Of a DNA stretch of 14,357 bases, positions 7,847-14,136 are shown in pieces. Source of the stretch: Rhodospirillaceae bacterium CCH5-H10 (lineage in GTDB: Bacteria > Pseudomonadota > Alphaproteobacteria > Reyranellales > Reyranellaceae); contig LSKJ01000323.1 of the NCBI GenBank assembly GCA_001557035.1, positions 1-14,357 of the forward strand, given 5' to 3'. The notes under the pieces are model-generated. The model ran no database searches, was not told where the DNA came from, and saw only the letters and a program-made list of their open reading frames with translations. The translations under genes were made by a program, and so were the position numbers. Position 1 is the stretch's first letter; each line of letters begins with the position of its first letter.

Positions 7847-8503
7847 ATGAGCGACGGCGTTGTCTTCGACTACCTCAATCCCGATATCCCGCCCGGACTA
7901 CGGCTGCTCGACGTCCCGCTGATCCGCGCCAACCGCGACACGATCAAGGGATACGGCGAAGTCGTGCGCGACCCGAAGAAGCAGAAGATCGAGATCGTGC
8001 CGTGGCCGCTCAACGGCTCGCGCAAGCTCGATGCCGGCACCGGCATCGAGGGCGGCACGACCGAGGGCATCTTCGCCTGCGAATGGCGCGGCAACGAACT
8101 CATCGGCCGCAACGAGGCGGTCGGCGGTCATTACGTCATCGGCTTCCGCGACCTGCCCGAGAAGGCCCAGCCCGGCGTGAAGCTGAGCAGGGGCCGCGTG
8201 CTGCTGTGGCATTGCAACTATCATCCCGACGGCGGCCAGCTCTTCTGGCCGCTCGACGGCAAGCCGTTCGTCGTACCGGTGGCGCTGCCGGGCGACGACC
8301 TGCAGCCCGAAACCTTCAAGGCCTTCTGGTCGGACGGCAGCGTCGGCATCTACATCCACCCGGGCATCTGGCACGAGGGCGTGTTCCCGGTGCACGAGTC
8401 GGGCCGCTTCTTCGACAAGCAGGGCAAGGTTCATGCGCGCGTGAGCTGCGACCTCGCGCGCGAGTTCGGCGTGCTGCTCAACGTCCCGCTGCCGCTGGGC
8501 TGA
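7847..8503 (+). CDS. Ureidoglycolate lyase-family protein
   Basis: This 218-residue protein resembles the ureidoglycolate lyase (AllA-like, PF04115) family, whose named reaction splits ureidoglycolate into glyoxylate and urea in allantoin breakdown. The segments KLDAGTGIEGGTTEGIF, GRNEAVGGHYVIGF, VLLWHCNYHPDGGQLFWPLDGKPFVVPVALPGDD and IYIHPGIWHEGVFP give a cupin-like beta barrel with several conserved His residues that could hold a metal. It is longer than classical AllA (about 160 residues), so it belongs to a longer subgroup with a less certain substrate. ATG 7847 is preferred to the GTG at 7844; AGGA lies 8 bases upstream and touches the lysS stop, which suggests translational coupling. 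No other purine or allantoin gene is nearby. The 3' end overlaps the convergent TetR gene by 26 bases. Confidence 0.75.
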   Translation: MSDGVVFDYLNPDIPPGLRLLDVPLIRANRDTIKGYGEVVRDPKKQKIEIVPWPLNGSRKLDAGTGIEGGTTEGIFACEWRGNELIGRNEAVGGHYVIGFRDLPEKAQPGVKLSRGRVLLWHCNYHPDGGQLFWPLDGKPFVVPVALPGDDLQPETFKAFWSDGSVGIYIHPGIWHEGVFPVHESGRFFDKQGKVHARVSCDLAREFGVLLNVPLPLG

Positions 8504-9098
8504 AGCCCGCCGCGGCCTTGAACACGCTCGACAGCGACGCGATCGCCTCGGGCCGCTCGATCGCGGCGTTGTCCTGCTCGATCATCTCCCACACGGCGCC
8601 TTCCACGGCGGCAAGAGCCACGGCGAGCCGCATGGGTTCGGCGATTCCCGTGCCAGCGACCGCGAGCTTGGCCTGAAGGGCCGGAACGAACCGGCGCGCT
8701 TCCTCGATGATCGTCTGGCGACCCTGCACTTCCGGCAGCGCGTCGCGCAGGGCGAGCGAGACGTCGAGCCCCTTGCGCTTCTCGATCACGAAGGCGGCGA
8801 TCGCGCGATCGACGGCCTCGCCGGGTGTTGCGGCGCCCGCGAGGTCGGCGGCGAGGACCGCGGCCAGGTAGGTGCGGGTGCGCTGACGGATGATCTCGAC
8901 GGCGATGGCGTTGCGGTTGGGGAAGTACTGGTAGAGCGAGCCGACCGAGACGCCGGCCAGCGCCGCGATCCGCGTCGTCGTGCAGGCAGCCCATCCGTCC
9001 TGCCGCAGAATGCGAATGGTCGCCTCGACGATGGCGTCCACCGTCACGGTCGAGCGCGTCTGGGTGGGCTTCTTGCGCGGTTTCAGGGCGGTCGGCAC
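8478..9098 (-). CDS. TetR/AcrR-family transcriptional regulator 1
   Basis: This is a one-component repressor of about 206 residues. A basic arm (LKPRKKPTQTRS) leads into the TetR DNA-binding domain: the helix-turn-helix is TTRIAALAGVSVGSLYQYFPNRNAI at about 41-65, with the usual GVSVGSLYQYF recognition helix. The remaining all-helical domain would bind a small ligand and dimerise. The start is chosen as GTG at 9098, because GGAG (9109-9106) precedes it with a 7-base spacer; the ATG at 9143 (adding METRLPTVHSHRSRA) has no ribosome site but remains possible. The gene is divergent from an SDR dehydrogenase, the classical arrangement for a local repressor, and its last 26 bases overlap the ureidoglycolate lyase-family gene. 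The ligand is unknown. Confidence 0.9.
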   Translation of the reverse strand: MPTALKPRKKPTQTRSTVTVDAIVEATIRILRQDGWAACTTTRIAALAGVSVGSLYQYFPNRNAIAVEIIRQRTRTYLAAVLAADLAGAATPGEAVDRAIAAFVIEKRKGLDVSLALRDALPEVQGRQTIIEEARRFVPALQAKLAVAGTGIAEPMRLAVALAAVEGAVWEMIEQDNAAIERPEAIASLSSVFKAAAGFSPAAAGR

Positions 9099-9105
9099 GG
9101 CGCGG

Positions 9106-9109
9106 CTCC
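9106..9109 (-). promoter_or_regulatory. Ribosome binding site that decides the TetR 1 start
   Basis: On the minus strand GGAG at 9109-9106 is followed by seven bases and then GTG at 9098. The upstream ATG at 9143 has no such site. This favours the shorter TetR and leaves a 75-base divergent control region. Confidence 0.5.
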
Positions 9110-9138
9110 GATGCGAATGGACGGTCGGCAGGCGGGTT

Positions 9139-9153
9139 TCCATTTTCAATGGA
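9139..9153. promoter_or_regulatory. Inverted repeat, candidate operator for TetR 1
   Basis: TCCATT-TTC-AATGGA is a perfect 6-bp inverted repeat with a 3-base centre. It sits in the divergent region between TetR 1 and the SDR gene, 20 bases before the SDR start codon. A TetR dimer bound here could repress both genes. The arms are short, so a chance occurrence is possible. Confidence 0.35.
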
Positions 9154-9173
9154 CGTCAGCCGGAGTCAAAGAC

Positions 9174-10121
9174 ATGACCGCCATCCATCTCGTCACCGGA
9201 GCCACGTCGGGGATCGGCCTCGAACTCGTGCGCTTCCTGCTCGCCGAACCGGCGAGCCATGTCATCGTGGGCGCCCGCCGGCCCGCGGAAGCCTCGGCGC
9301 TGCGCGGCGTCGCGGACGCAGATCGCTTGGCCATCCTGCCGCTCGATCTCTGCTCGCTCGCCTCGACGGCCGCATTTGTCGATGCGGTGACGGCCCGCCT
9401 TGCGGGACGCCGTATCGCCTCCCTCGCCGCCAATGCCGGCCTCCAGAACGTGGGTGCCCGGCGAATGACGATCGACGGCTACGAAGAGACCCTGCAGGCG
9501 AACTGGCTGGCGCACGCGTTGCTGATCGGCCGGTTGCTGCCGTTCCTCGAACCGGGCGCGCCGGTCGTCTTCACCGCGAGCGGCACGCACGATCCCGCCG
9601 ATACCGGGGCGCGCCTGTTCGGTTTCCGCGGCGGTCTCTATCCCGGAATCGAGCGGGTGGTTCGTGGCGACCTCGACGACAGCGTGTCCGCCAAGCAACA
9701 GGGCATGGACCGCTATGCCACGTCGAAGCTCGTCGCCATCCTGCATGTCTATGCGCTTGCACGCGGCACGCCGGCCGGAGGTCCACGCTGGTTCGCCTTC
9801 GATCCCGGCCTGATGCCGGGCACGGGTCTGGCGCGCGACCGTCCCGCCTTCGAACGCTGGGCCTGGTCGACCGTTCTGCCGTTGCTGGCGCGGGCGATGC
9901 CCGGCGCCAGCACGCCGCGCCGCTCCGCCGAGACCTACGCTCGGCTGCTGACCGGACGATTGTTTCCGCAAGAGAGCGGCGTGCATCTCGATTTCTCCGG
10001 CAGGAGGACGGAAAGTTCGGCCGACTCCAACCGCCGGGAATGGCAGGACGAGGTCGCCGCGTTTGCCCGCACGATGGCTCAGGGCTGGCGACCGGCTACT
10101 CTGGAGACGGCGTCGAGGTAG
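9174..10121 (+). CDS. Short-chain dehydrogenase/reductase (SDR 1)
   Basis: This 315-residue NAD(P)-dependent oxidoreductase has all the classical SDR elements. The cofactor motif TGATSGIG is at 8-15, the NAG motif at 87-89 (Asn87), the catalytic Ser near 136 (FTASGTHD) and the active-site Tyr181-x3-Lys185 in RYATSKLVAI. The long insert between Ser and Tyr (DPADTGARLFGFRGGLYPGIERVV) and the C-terminal extension recall the retinol dehydrogenase/protochlorophyllide reductase-like branch, which acts on bulky hydrophobic alcohols or ketones; the exact substrate is inference. ATG 9174 has GGAG 8 bases upstream. It is divergent from TetR 1 and overlaps TetR 2 tail-to-tail by 43 bases, so both regulators border it. 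Confidence 0.9.
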   Translation: MTAIHLVTGATSGIGLELVRFLLAEPASHVIVGARRPAEASALRGVADADRLAILPLDLCSLASTAAFVDAVTARLAGRRIASLAANAGLQNVGARRMTIDGYEETLQANWLAHALLIGRLLPFLEPGAPVVFTASGTHDPADTGARLFGFRGGLYPGIERVVRGDLDDSVSAKQQGMDRYATSKLVAILHVYALARGTPAGGPRWFAFDPGLMPGTGLARDRPAFERWAWSTVLPLLARAMPGASTPRRSAETYARLLTGRLFPQESGVHLDFSGRRTESSADSNRREWQDEVAAFARTMAQGWRPATLETASR

Positions 10122-10729
10122 GCCACGATCATCCGCACGATCTCGTCCTCGAAACTGCGGCTGGCCAGGAACGGCTGTTCCTCCAGCACTGCGGCGCGCA
10201 CGACGCCCATGAGGCTGCGCGACACGACGAACACCTGCTCGCGCGTGAGCGGGCCCAGCAGCGAGTTCGGGCCGCGCCCGACCGTCTCGCCGGCGCGGGC
10301 GATGAAGGCCGCGACGGGGGCCATCAGGGTGATCCCGCCGTCCTGCGAGAGGATCGCCTGGATCACCGCCTTGCGCGCCCGTTGCCGGCCCCGGAACGCA
10401 TGGACGATCGCCCGCACCATGGCGCGGATGCGTCCTTCGACCGAGGGATCGATCTCGCCCTGCAGCGCACGCGCGACGTCGGCGAGAGCGGCTTCCATCT
10501 CATTGCGGGCCAGCGCCATCACGAGCGCGTTCTTGTCGGCGAAGTACTGATAGAGCGTGCCGATGCTGACGCCGGCCCGTTCGGCCACGGCGTTGGTGGT
10601 GAAGGCGGCCAGGCCGCCCTTTTCCAGAATCTGAGCCGCCGCCTCGACGATCGACGCGACGGTCTGCGCCGCGCGCGCCTGACGCGGCTTTCTTCTTTTG
10701 GATTCAACGGTTTGGCGGCGAGCGGCCAT
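10079..10729 (-). CDS. TetR/AcrR-family transcriptional regulator 2
   Basis: This 216-residue regulator has a very basic arm (ESKRRKPRQARAAQ) followed by the TetR helix-turn-helix TNAVAERAGVSIGTLYQYFADKNAL at about 45-69. The C-terminal helical domain should bind a ligand and dimerise. Its DNA-binding domain is close in pattern to that of TetR 1 (GVSIGTLYQYF against GVSVGSLYQYF), so the two may be related members of one subgroup. The ATG at 10729 lacks a clear ribosome site. The gene is divergent from hydroxylase copy 2 across 81 bases that hold a perfect palindrome, and its 3' end overlaps SDR 1 by 43 bases. It most probably represses itself and the hydroxylase-SDR 2 pair. Confidence 0.9.
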   Translation of the reverse strand: MAARRQTVESKRRKPRQARAAQTVASIVEAAAQILEKGGLAAFTTNAVAERAGVSIGTLYQYFADKNALVMALARNEMEAALADVARALQGEIDPSVEGRIRAMVRAIVHAFRGRQRARKAVIQAILSQDGGITLMAPVAAFIARAGETVGRGPNSLLGPLTREQVFVVSRSLMGVVRAAVLEEQPFLASRSFEDEIVRMIVAYLDAVSRVAGRQP

Positions 10730-10762
10730 GGCGGCACCGGACGGGGGAAGGCGAGTAAAGGA

Positions 10763-10781
10763 ATATGAGCATCGCTCATAT
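10763..10781. promoter_or_regulatory. Perfect 19-bp palindrome, probable TetR 2 operator
   Basis: ATATGAGCATCGCTCATAT is an 8+3+8 perfect inverted repeat between the divergent TetR 2 and hydroxylase 2 genes. Its length, near-central position and adjacency to a tetR gene are what a TetR-dimer operator shows. TATATT at 10779-10784, overlapping its right edge, could be the -10 of the hydroxylase promoter, so binding would block transcription; the matching -35 is poor. Confidence 0.7.
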
Positions 10782-10798
10782 ATTCACCGACAGCAAAC

Positions 10799-10805
10799 AA
10801 GGAGG
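10799..10805 (+). promoter_or_regulatory. Strong ribosome binding site fixing a GTG start
   Basis: AAGGAGG lies 5 bases before GTG at 10811. It fixes the start of hydroxylase copy 2 even though the codon is not ATG. Confidence 0.7.
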
Positions 10806-10810
10806 CTGTC

Positions 10811-11701
10811 GTGCAGGCACTCGCCACTCTCTATCTCGTCATCCTGCCGCTCGTTCTGGCCGCGGCGCTGATCGAAGGCATCTGGCAGTCGCGCACCCGC
10901 GCCCAGGCCTATGACTGGAAGTCGTGGGCCTGCTCGCTTGCGGACCTCGCGGGACGCCGCCTGCTGGCGTTCATCCCCTACACACTGGCCGCGCCGTGGC
11001 TCGACTGGATGTACGAGTATCGGCTGTTCACCCAGTCGCTCGACAGCGTCTGGGCGGTGCTGCTGCTCTTCGTCGGGCTGGAGTTCTTCTATTACTGGTT
11101 CCATCGCGCCAGCCACACGGTGCGCTGGTTCTGGTCCTCGCACTCGGTCCATCACTCGCCCAACCAGTTCAACTTCGCGATGGCCTACCGGCTGGGCTGG
11201 ATCGGCCGCTTTACGGGCACGTCGTTTTTCTTCCTGCCACTGGTCCTGCTGGGCTTCACGCCGCAGACGGTGCTGACGGCGCTGTTCCTGAACCTGCTCT
11301 ACCAGTTCTGGATCCATGCCGACTGGATCCCGAAGCTCGGCTGGCTGGAATATGTGCTCAACACGCCGTCGGCCCATCGGGTGCACCATGCGCGGAACCC
11401 GGAGTACCTCGACGCCAACTTCGGCGGTGTACTGATCGTGTTCGACCGCCTGTTCGGCACCTACATCGCCGAGCGGGACGAGGTGAAGTGCGACTTCGGT
11501 CTGGTCTCGCCGCAGAAGTCGTCGAACAATCCGCTCGTCCTGAACGTCATGCCATGGGTGGGCCTGGCAAGGGATCTCGCGTCTGCGCGGTCACCTCGCG
11601 AGGCCTGGATGTTCCTGTTCGGCCCGCCGGGCTGGCGACCGGACGGGTCGGGGCTCACGACCGCCGAACTGCGCAAGCTGTCTAACGTGGCCATGACGTA
11701 A
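10811..11701 (+). CDS. Fatty acid hydroxylase/sterol desaturase superfamily membrane protein (copy 2)
   Basis: This 296-residue membrane-bound di-iron oxygenase carries the superfamily histidine clusters HRASH at 98-102, HSVHH at 111-115 and HRVHH at 189-193. The last is followed by the ARNPEYLDANFGGVLIVFDRLFGTYIAE block that is very typical of the sterol desaturase branch. It should use O2 and reducing equivalents to hydroxylate or desaturate a lipid, sterol-like or other hydrophobic molecule at the membrane. The first 25 residues form a membrane helix, and others lie around 50-70, 75-95 and 130-170. The GTG start is supported by AAGGAGG. It is divergent from TetR 2 behind a palindromic operator candidate, and SDR 2 follows after 56 bases on the same strand, suggesting an operon. 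It differs from copy 1 in its shorter N-terminus and last His cluster (HRVHH against HHWHH). Confidence 0.9.
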   Translation: MQALATLYLVILPLVLAAALIEGIWQSRTRAQAYDWKSWACSLADLAGRRLLAFIPYTLAAPWLDWMYEYRLFTQSLDSVWAVLLLFVGLEFFYYWFHRASHTVRWFWSSHSVHHSPNQFNFAMAYRLGWIGRFTGTSFFFLPLVLLGFTPQTVLTALFLNLLYQFWIHADWIPKLGWLEYVLNTPSAHRVHHARNPEYLDANFGGVLIVFDRLFGTYIAERDEVKCDFGLVSPQKSSNNPLVLNVMPWVGLARDLASARSPREAWMFLFGPPGWRPDGSGLTTAELRKLSNVAMT

Positions 11702-11707
11702 TCTCCC

Positions 11708-11736
11708 TTGAGCCGTCCGATCGCGCCCGACAGATT
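11708..11736 (+). promoter_or_regulatory. Weak promoter candidate before SDR 2
   Basis: TTGAGC (11708-11713) and CAGATT (11731-11736) are 17 bases apart in the gap between hydroxylase 2 and SDR 2. Both match consensus only partly, so SDR 2 may have its own weak promoter or simply be read through from the hydroxylase. Confidence 0.2.
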
Positions 11737-11757
11737 GGACCGCGAAGGAGAAACGCC

Positions 11758-12483
11758 ATGGCGAAGGACAAGGTCTGCGTCGTGATCGGTGCGGGCGATG
11801 CGACGGGCGGCGCGATCGCCCGCCGCTTCGCGCGCGAGGGCTACACCGCCGTCGTCACGCGCCGCAGCGCCGACAAGCTGCAGTCGCTGGTGGCGCGCAT
11901 CGTCGAGGAGGGCGGCAAGGTACATCCGTTCGGGTCCGACGCCCGTGACGAGGCCGAGGTCGAGCGGCTGTTTCGCCAGATCGAGACCGAGATCGGCGAG
12001 ATCGAGGTCTTCGTCTTCAACATCGGCGGCAATGTACGCTTCGACATCCGCGACACGACTCCGCGCGTCTATCGCAAGGTCTGGGAGATGACGGCCTTTG
12101 CCGGCTTCCTGACGGCGCGCGAGGCGGCGAAGGCGATGGTGCCGCGCGAGCGGGGCACGATGATCTTCACCGGCGCCACCGCCTCGATCCGCGGCGGCCG
12201 CGGCTTCTCGGCCTTCGCCGGCGGCAAGCATGCGGTGCGGGCGCTGGCGCAGTCGATGGCGCGCGAGTTGGGGCCGCAGAACATCCATGTCGCGCACGTC
12301 ATCGTCGACGGCGCCATCGACACAGAGTGGATCAAGTCCAACTTCCCCGACCGCTACAATGCCGGCCCCGACGCGATCCTCAATCCCGACGACATCGCCG
12401 AAACCTACTGGCAGCTCCACCGCCAGAAGCGCAGCGCCTGGACCTTCGAGATGGACATCAGGCCGTGGAAGGAGAGCTGGTAG
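11758..12483 (+). CDS. SDR-family protein lacking the catalytic tyrosine (SDR 2)
   Basis: This 241-residue protein has the SDR Rossmann fold. The N-terminal cofactor motif is GAGDATG (11-17), a variant of TGxxxGxG, and NIGGN near 88 replaces the usual NNAG. The active site departs from the rule: where YxxxK is expected it has Phe153-Ala-Gly-Gly-Lys157 (in GFSAFAGGKHAVRALAQSMARELG), and the position of the catalytic Ser, 13 residues earlier, is Ala140 in FTGATAS. Lys157 and the following helix are intact, so this looks like a stable family variant and not a decayed gene. It may bind NAD(P)(H) without classical SDR catalysis, or use other residues. ATG 11758 is preceded by AAGGAG with a 7-base spacer. 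It lies 56 bases after hydroxylase 2 and is followed by the large inverted repeat. Confidence 0.88.
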   Translation: MAKDKVCVVIGAGDATGGAIARRFAREGYTAVVTRRSADKLQSLVARIVEEGGKVHPFGSDARDEAEVERLFRQIETEIGEIEVFVFNIGGNVRFDIRDTTPRVYRKVWEMTAFAGFLTAREAAKAMVPRERGTMIFTGATASIRGGRGFSAFAGGKHAVRALAQSMARELGPQNIHVAHVIVDGAIDTEWIKSNFPDRYNAGPDAILNPDDIAETYWQLHRQKRSAWTFEMDIRPWKESW

Positions 12484-12487
12484 CCAT

Positions 12488-12546
12488 GGAGCGCGCCACT
12501 CCAGTGGCGCTCATGAGCTTGATGCGCCACTGGAGTGGCGCGCTCC
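12488..12546. repeat. Perfect 23-bp inverted repeat with nested palindromes, REP-like
   Basis: The left arm (12488-12510, beginning GGAGCGCGCCACT) and right arm (12524-12546) are exact reverse complements of 23 bases around a 13-base spacer. Each arm also contains its own 6+2+6 palindrome (GCCACT-CC-AGTGGC in the left arm), so the element can fold as one long hairpin or as two small ones. It fills the gap between the convergent SDR 2 and ketopantoate reductase-family genes, and its last base is part of the latter's TAG stop. No T-tract follows on either strand, so it is not a textbook intrinsic terminator; it resembles a repetitive extragenic palindrome that could still stop or protect both transcripts. 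Confidence 0.85.
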
Positions 12547-13514
12547 TATGAAGCAGCTCGTAGTTTCAACAGCGAGAGCATCATGTCGATGGTCGGGGTC
12601 GCCACACCCGCCAGCTCGCTGAGGTCGGCGATGGAGTCGGCGAGCGCGTCGATCTCGAGCGGCTTGCCGGCCTGAAGGTCGGTCAGCATCGACATCTTGT
12701 GGTCGCCCAGGCCGACCGTGAACTCAATGCGCTTCTCCATCGGAGTCGCCATGGTCGCGCCGAACTTCGCCGCGACCGCCTCGGCCTCGGTCATCATGCG
12801 TCGCGCGATCTCGACGGCGCCGGGGCTGCGGCCGATGCCGCCATTGTCGGCCAGCGTCAGCACCGCGATCGGATTCCAGGTGAGGCTGTTGATCATCTTG
12901 CTCCAGATCTCGGCGCGGATGTCGGACTTCACCGGCGCCTTTAGGCCGGCCTCGTTCATCGCGGCGCTGAGCGCCGTCACGCGCGGCGAGGCCGAGCCGT
13001 CAGGTTCGCCGAGCGGCAGGTAACAGACCTCGTTCTCGAGATGCGCGACGCCGGGTTCGGGCACCACGCCGCCCGCCCAGTAGGCGCAGCCCAGCGCGCG
13101 CTCCGGCCCGAACATCGACCATTGCTTGCCGCCCGGGTCCATGCGCTTCAACCGGCTCCCCTCGAAGGGGCCGCCGAGCTTGTGGAAGAACCAGTAGGGC
13201 GCGCCGGTGGTCGGCGGGATGAGTGCCGTCTCCGGCCCCAGCAGCGGCGACACCTTGTCGAGCACGGCGAGATACTGGTGGGTCTTCAGGGTGATGAAGA
13301 CGACGTCCTGCGGTCCGAGCTGCGCGGGATCGTCGGTCGCGTTCACCTTCACGGTGAAATCCTCGTGCGGCGAGATCAGGCGCAACCCGTTCCGGCGGAT
13401 GGCGTCGAGATGGGCGCCGCGGGCGATCAGGCTGACCTCGACACCTTTCACGCGGGCGAGGTGGGCGCCGATGATTCCGCCGATCGAGCCGGCGCCGTAG
13501 AGGCAGATTTTCAT
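12546..13514 (-). CDS. 2-dehydropantoate 2-reductase (ketopantoate reductase) family
   Basis: This 322-residue cytoplasmic protein matches the ketopantoate reductase (PanE/ApbA) family, which reduces 2-dehydropantoate to pantoate with NADPH for coenzyme A synthesis. The Rossmann motif GAGSIGG is at 7-13, and the middle VVFITLKTHQYLAVLDKVSPLL segment is typical. The C-terminal helical domain carries the IRAEIWSKMINSLTWNPIAVL signature with the expected catalytic Lys at about 206 and a nearby Asn. Length is normal to slightly long for the family. No panB, panC or other CoA gene is nearby, and such genomes usually hold several paralogs, so a different 2-keto acid substrate is possible and the panE symbol is withheld. 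It is convergent with SDR 2 across the inverted repeat and divergent from the stress-type flavin-fold gene. Confidence 0.85.
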   Translation of the reverse strand: MKICLYGAGSIGGIIGAHLARVKGVEVSLIARGAHLDAIRRNGLRLISPHEDFTVKVNATDDPAQLGPQDVVFITLKTHQYLAVLDKVSPLLGPETALIPPTTGAPYWFFHKLGGPFEGSRLKRMDPGGKQWSMFGPERALGCAYWAGGVVPEPGVAHLENEVCYLPLGEPDGSASPRVTALSAAMNEAGLKAPVKSDIRAEIWSKMINSLTWNPIAVLTLADNGGIGRSPGAVEIARRMMTEAEAVAAKFGATMATPMEKRIEFTVGLGDHKMSMLTDLQAGKPLEIDALADSIADLSELAGVATPTIDMMLSLLKLRAAS

Positions 13515-13609
13515 GCCGCGAGCGTAGTGCCTTCACGGTCGCTGCGGAACTGGCATCGCATGCGGTCGTTGTATCGGGAACGCCTCGAGGGAAGGAAGGA
13601 CGACCGGCC

Positions 13610-14113
13610 ATGACCGCGCAGACCGTGGATACCAGCAAGCTCTGGGACATGATCAAGGACATCCGCTTCGGCATGCTGACCGTGCGCGGCGCGGACGGGC
13701 GTCTCTATTCGCGGCCGATGACGACGCAGAACGGCGAGGCCGACCATGGCGGGGTCATCTGGTTCTTCATGTCGCGCTCGGGCCAGCCGGTGGCCGACCT
13801 CACGGCGTCGCCCGATGTGAACGTGGCCTATGCCGATCCAGACTCGGACAAATACGTGTCGGTCAGCGGCGCCGCACGGATCGTCGAGGACCCGGTGAAG
13901 AAGAAGGAACTGTGGAGCCCGGCGGCCGGTGCCTGGTTTCCGGGCGGGGCCGAGGACCCTGACCTGGCGCTGGTCGCGATCCTGGTGGCCGAGGCGGACT
14001 ACTGGGACGTGAAGGCCAACAAGGCCGTGCAGCTCTTCAAGCTTGTGAAGGCAGCCGTTACCGGCGAACGGCCGGCCGACCTGGCGGAGCATCGCCGCCT
14101 CCGCATGCGCTGA
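13610..14113 (+). CDS. Pyridoxamine 5'-phosphate oxidase-like, general stress protein 26 type
   Basis: This 167-residue protein has the split-barrel flavin-binding fold of the pyridoxamine phosphate oxidase-like family, in the branch annotated as general stress protein 26. Visible family features are KLWDMIKDIRFGMLTV at the start, YSRPMTTQ, IWFFMSRSGQPVADL, the DKYVSVSGAARIVED strand pair, and the W...WFPGGAEDPDLALVAILVAEADYWD segment. Members bind FMN or related cofactors and act in oxidative stress or flavin reduction; true PNP oxidase activity is not implied. The ATG at 13610 is preceded by GAAGGAAGGA with a 9-base spacer. The gene is divergent from the ketopantoate reductase-family gene across 95 bases, in which I see no convincing promoter, and convergent with the lipoprotein gene. 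Confidence 0.85.
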   Translation: MTAQTVDTSKLWDMIKDIRFGMLTVRGADGRLYSRPMTTQNGEADHGGVIWFFMSRSGQPVADLTASPDVNVAYADPDSDKYVSVSGAARIVEDPVKKKELWSPAAGAWFPGGAEDPDLALVAILVAEADYWDVKANKAVQLFKLVKAAVTGERPADLAEHRRLRMR

Positions 14114-14136
14114 CTCAGCCCGGAAGCGACGGCGCG

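Noticed and set aside
8493..8508. GGGC-TGAA-GCCC hairpin at the end of the ureidoglycolate lyase-family gene
   Set aside because: A 4-bp stem in GC-rich DNA is expected by chance and has no T-tract.
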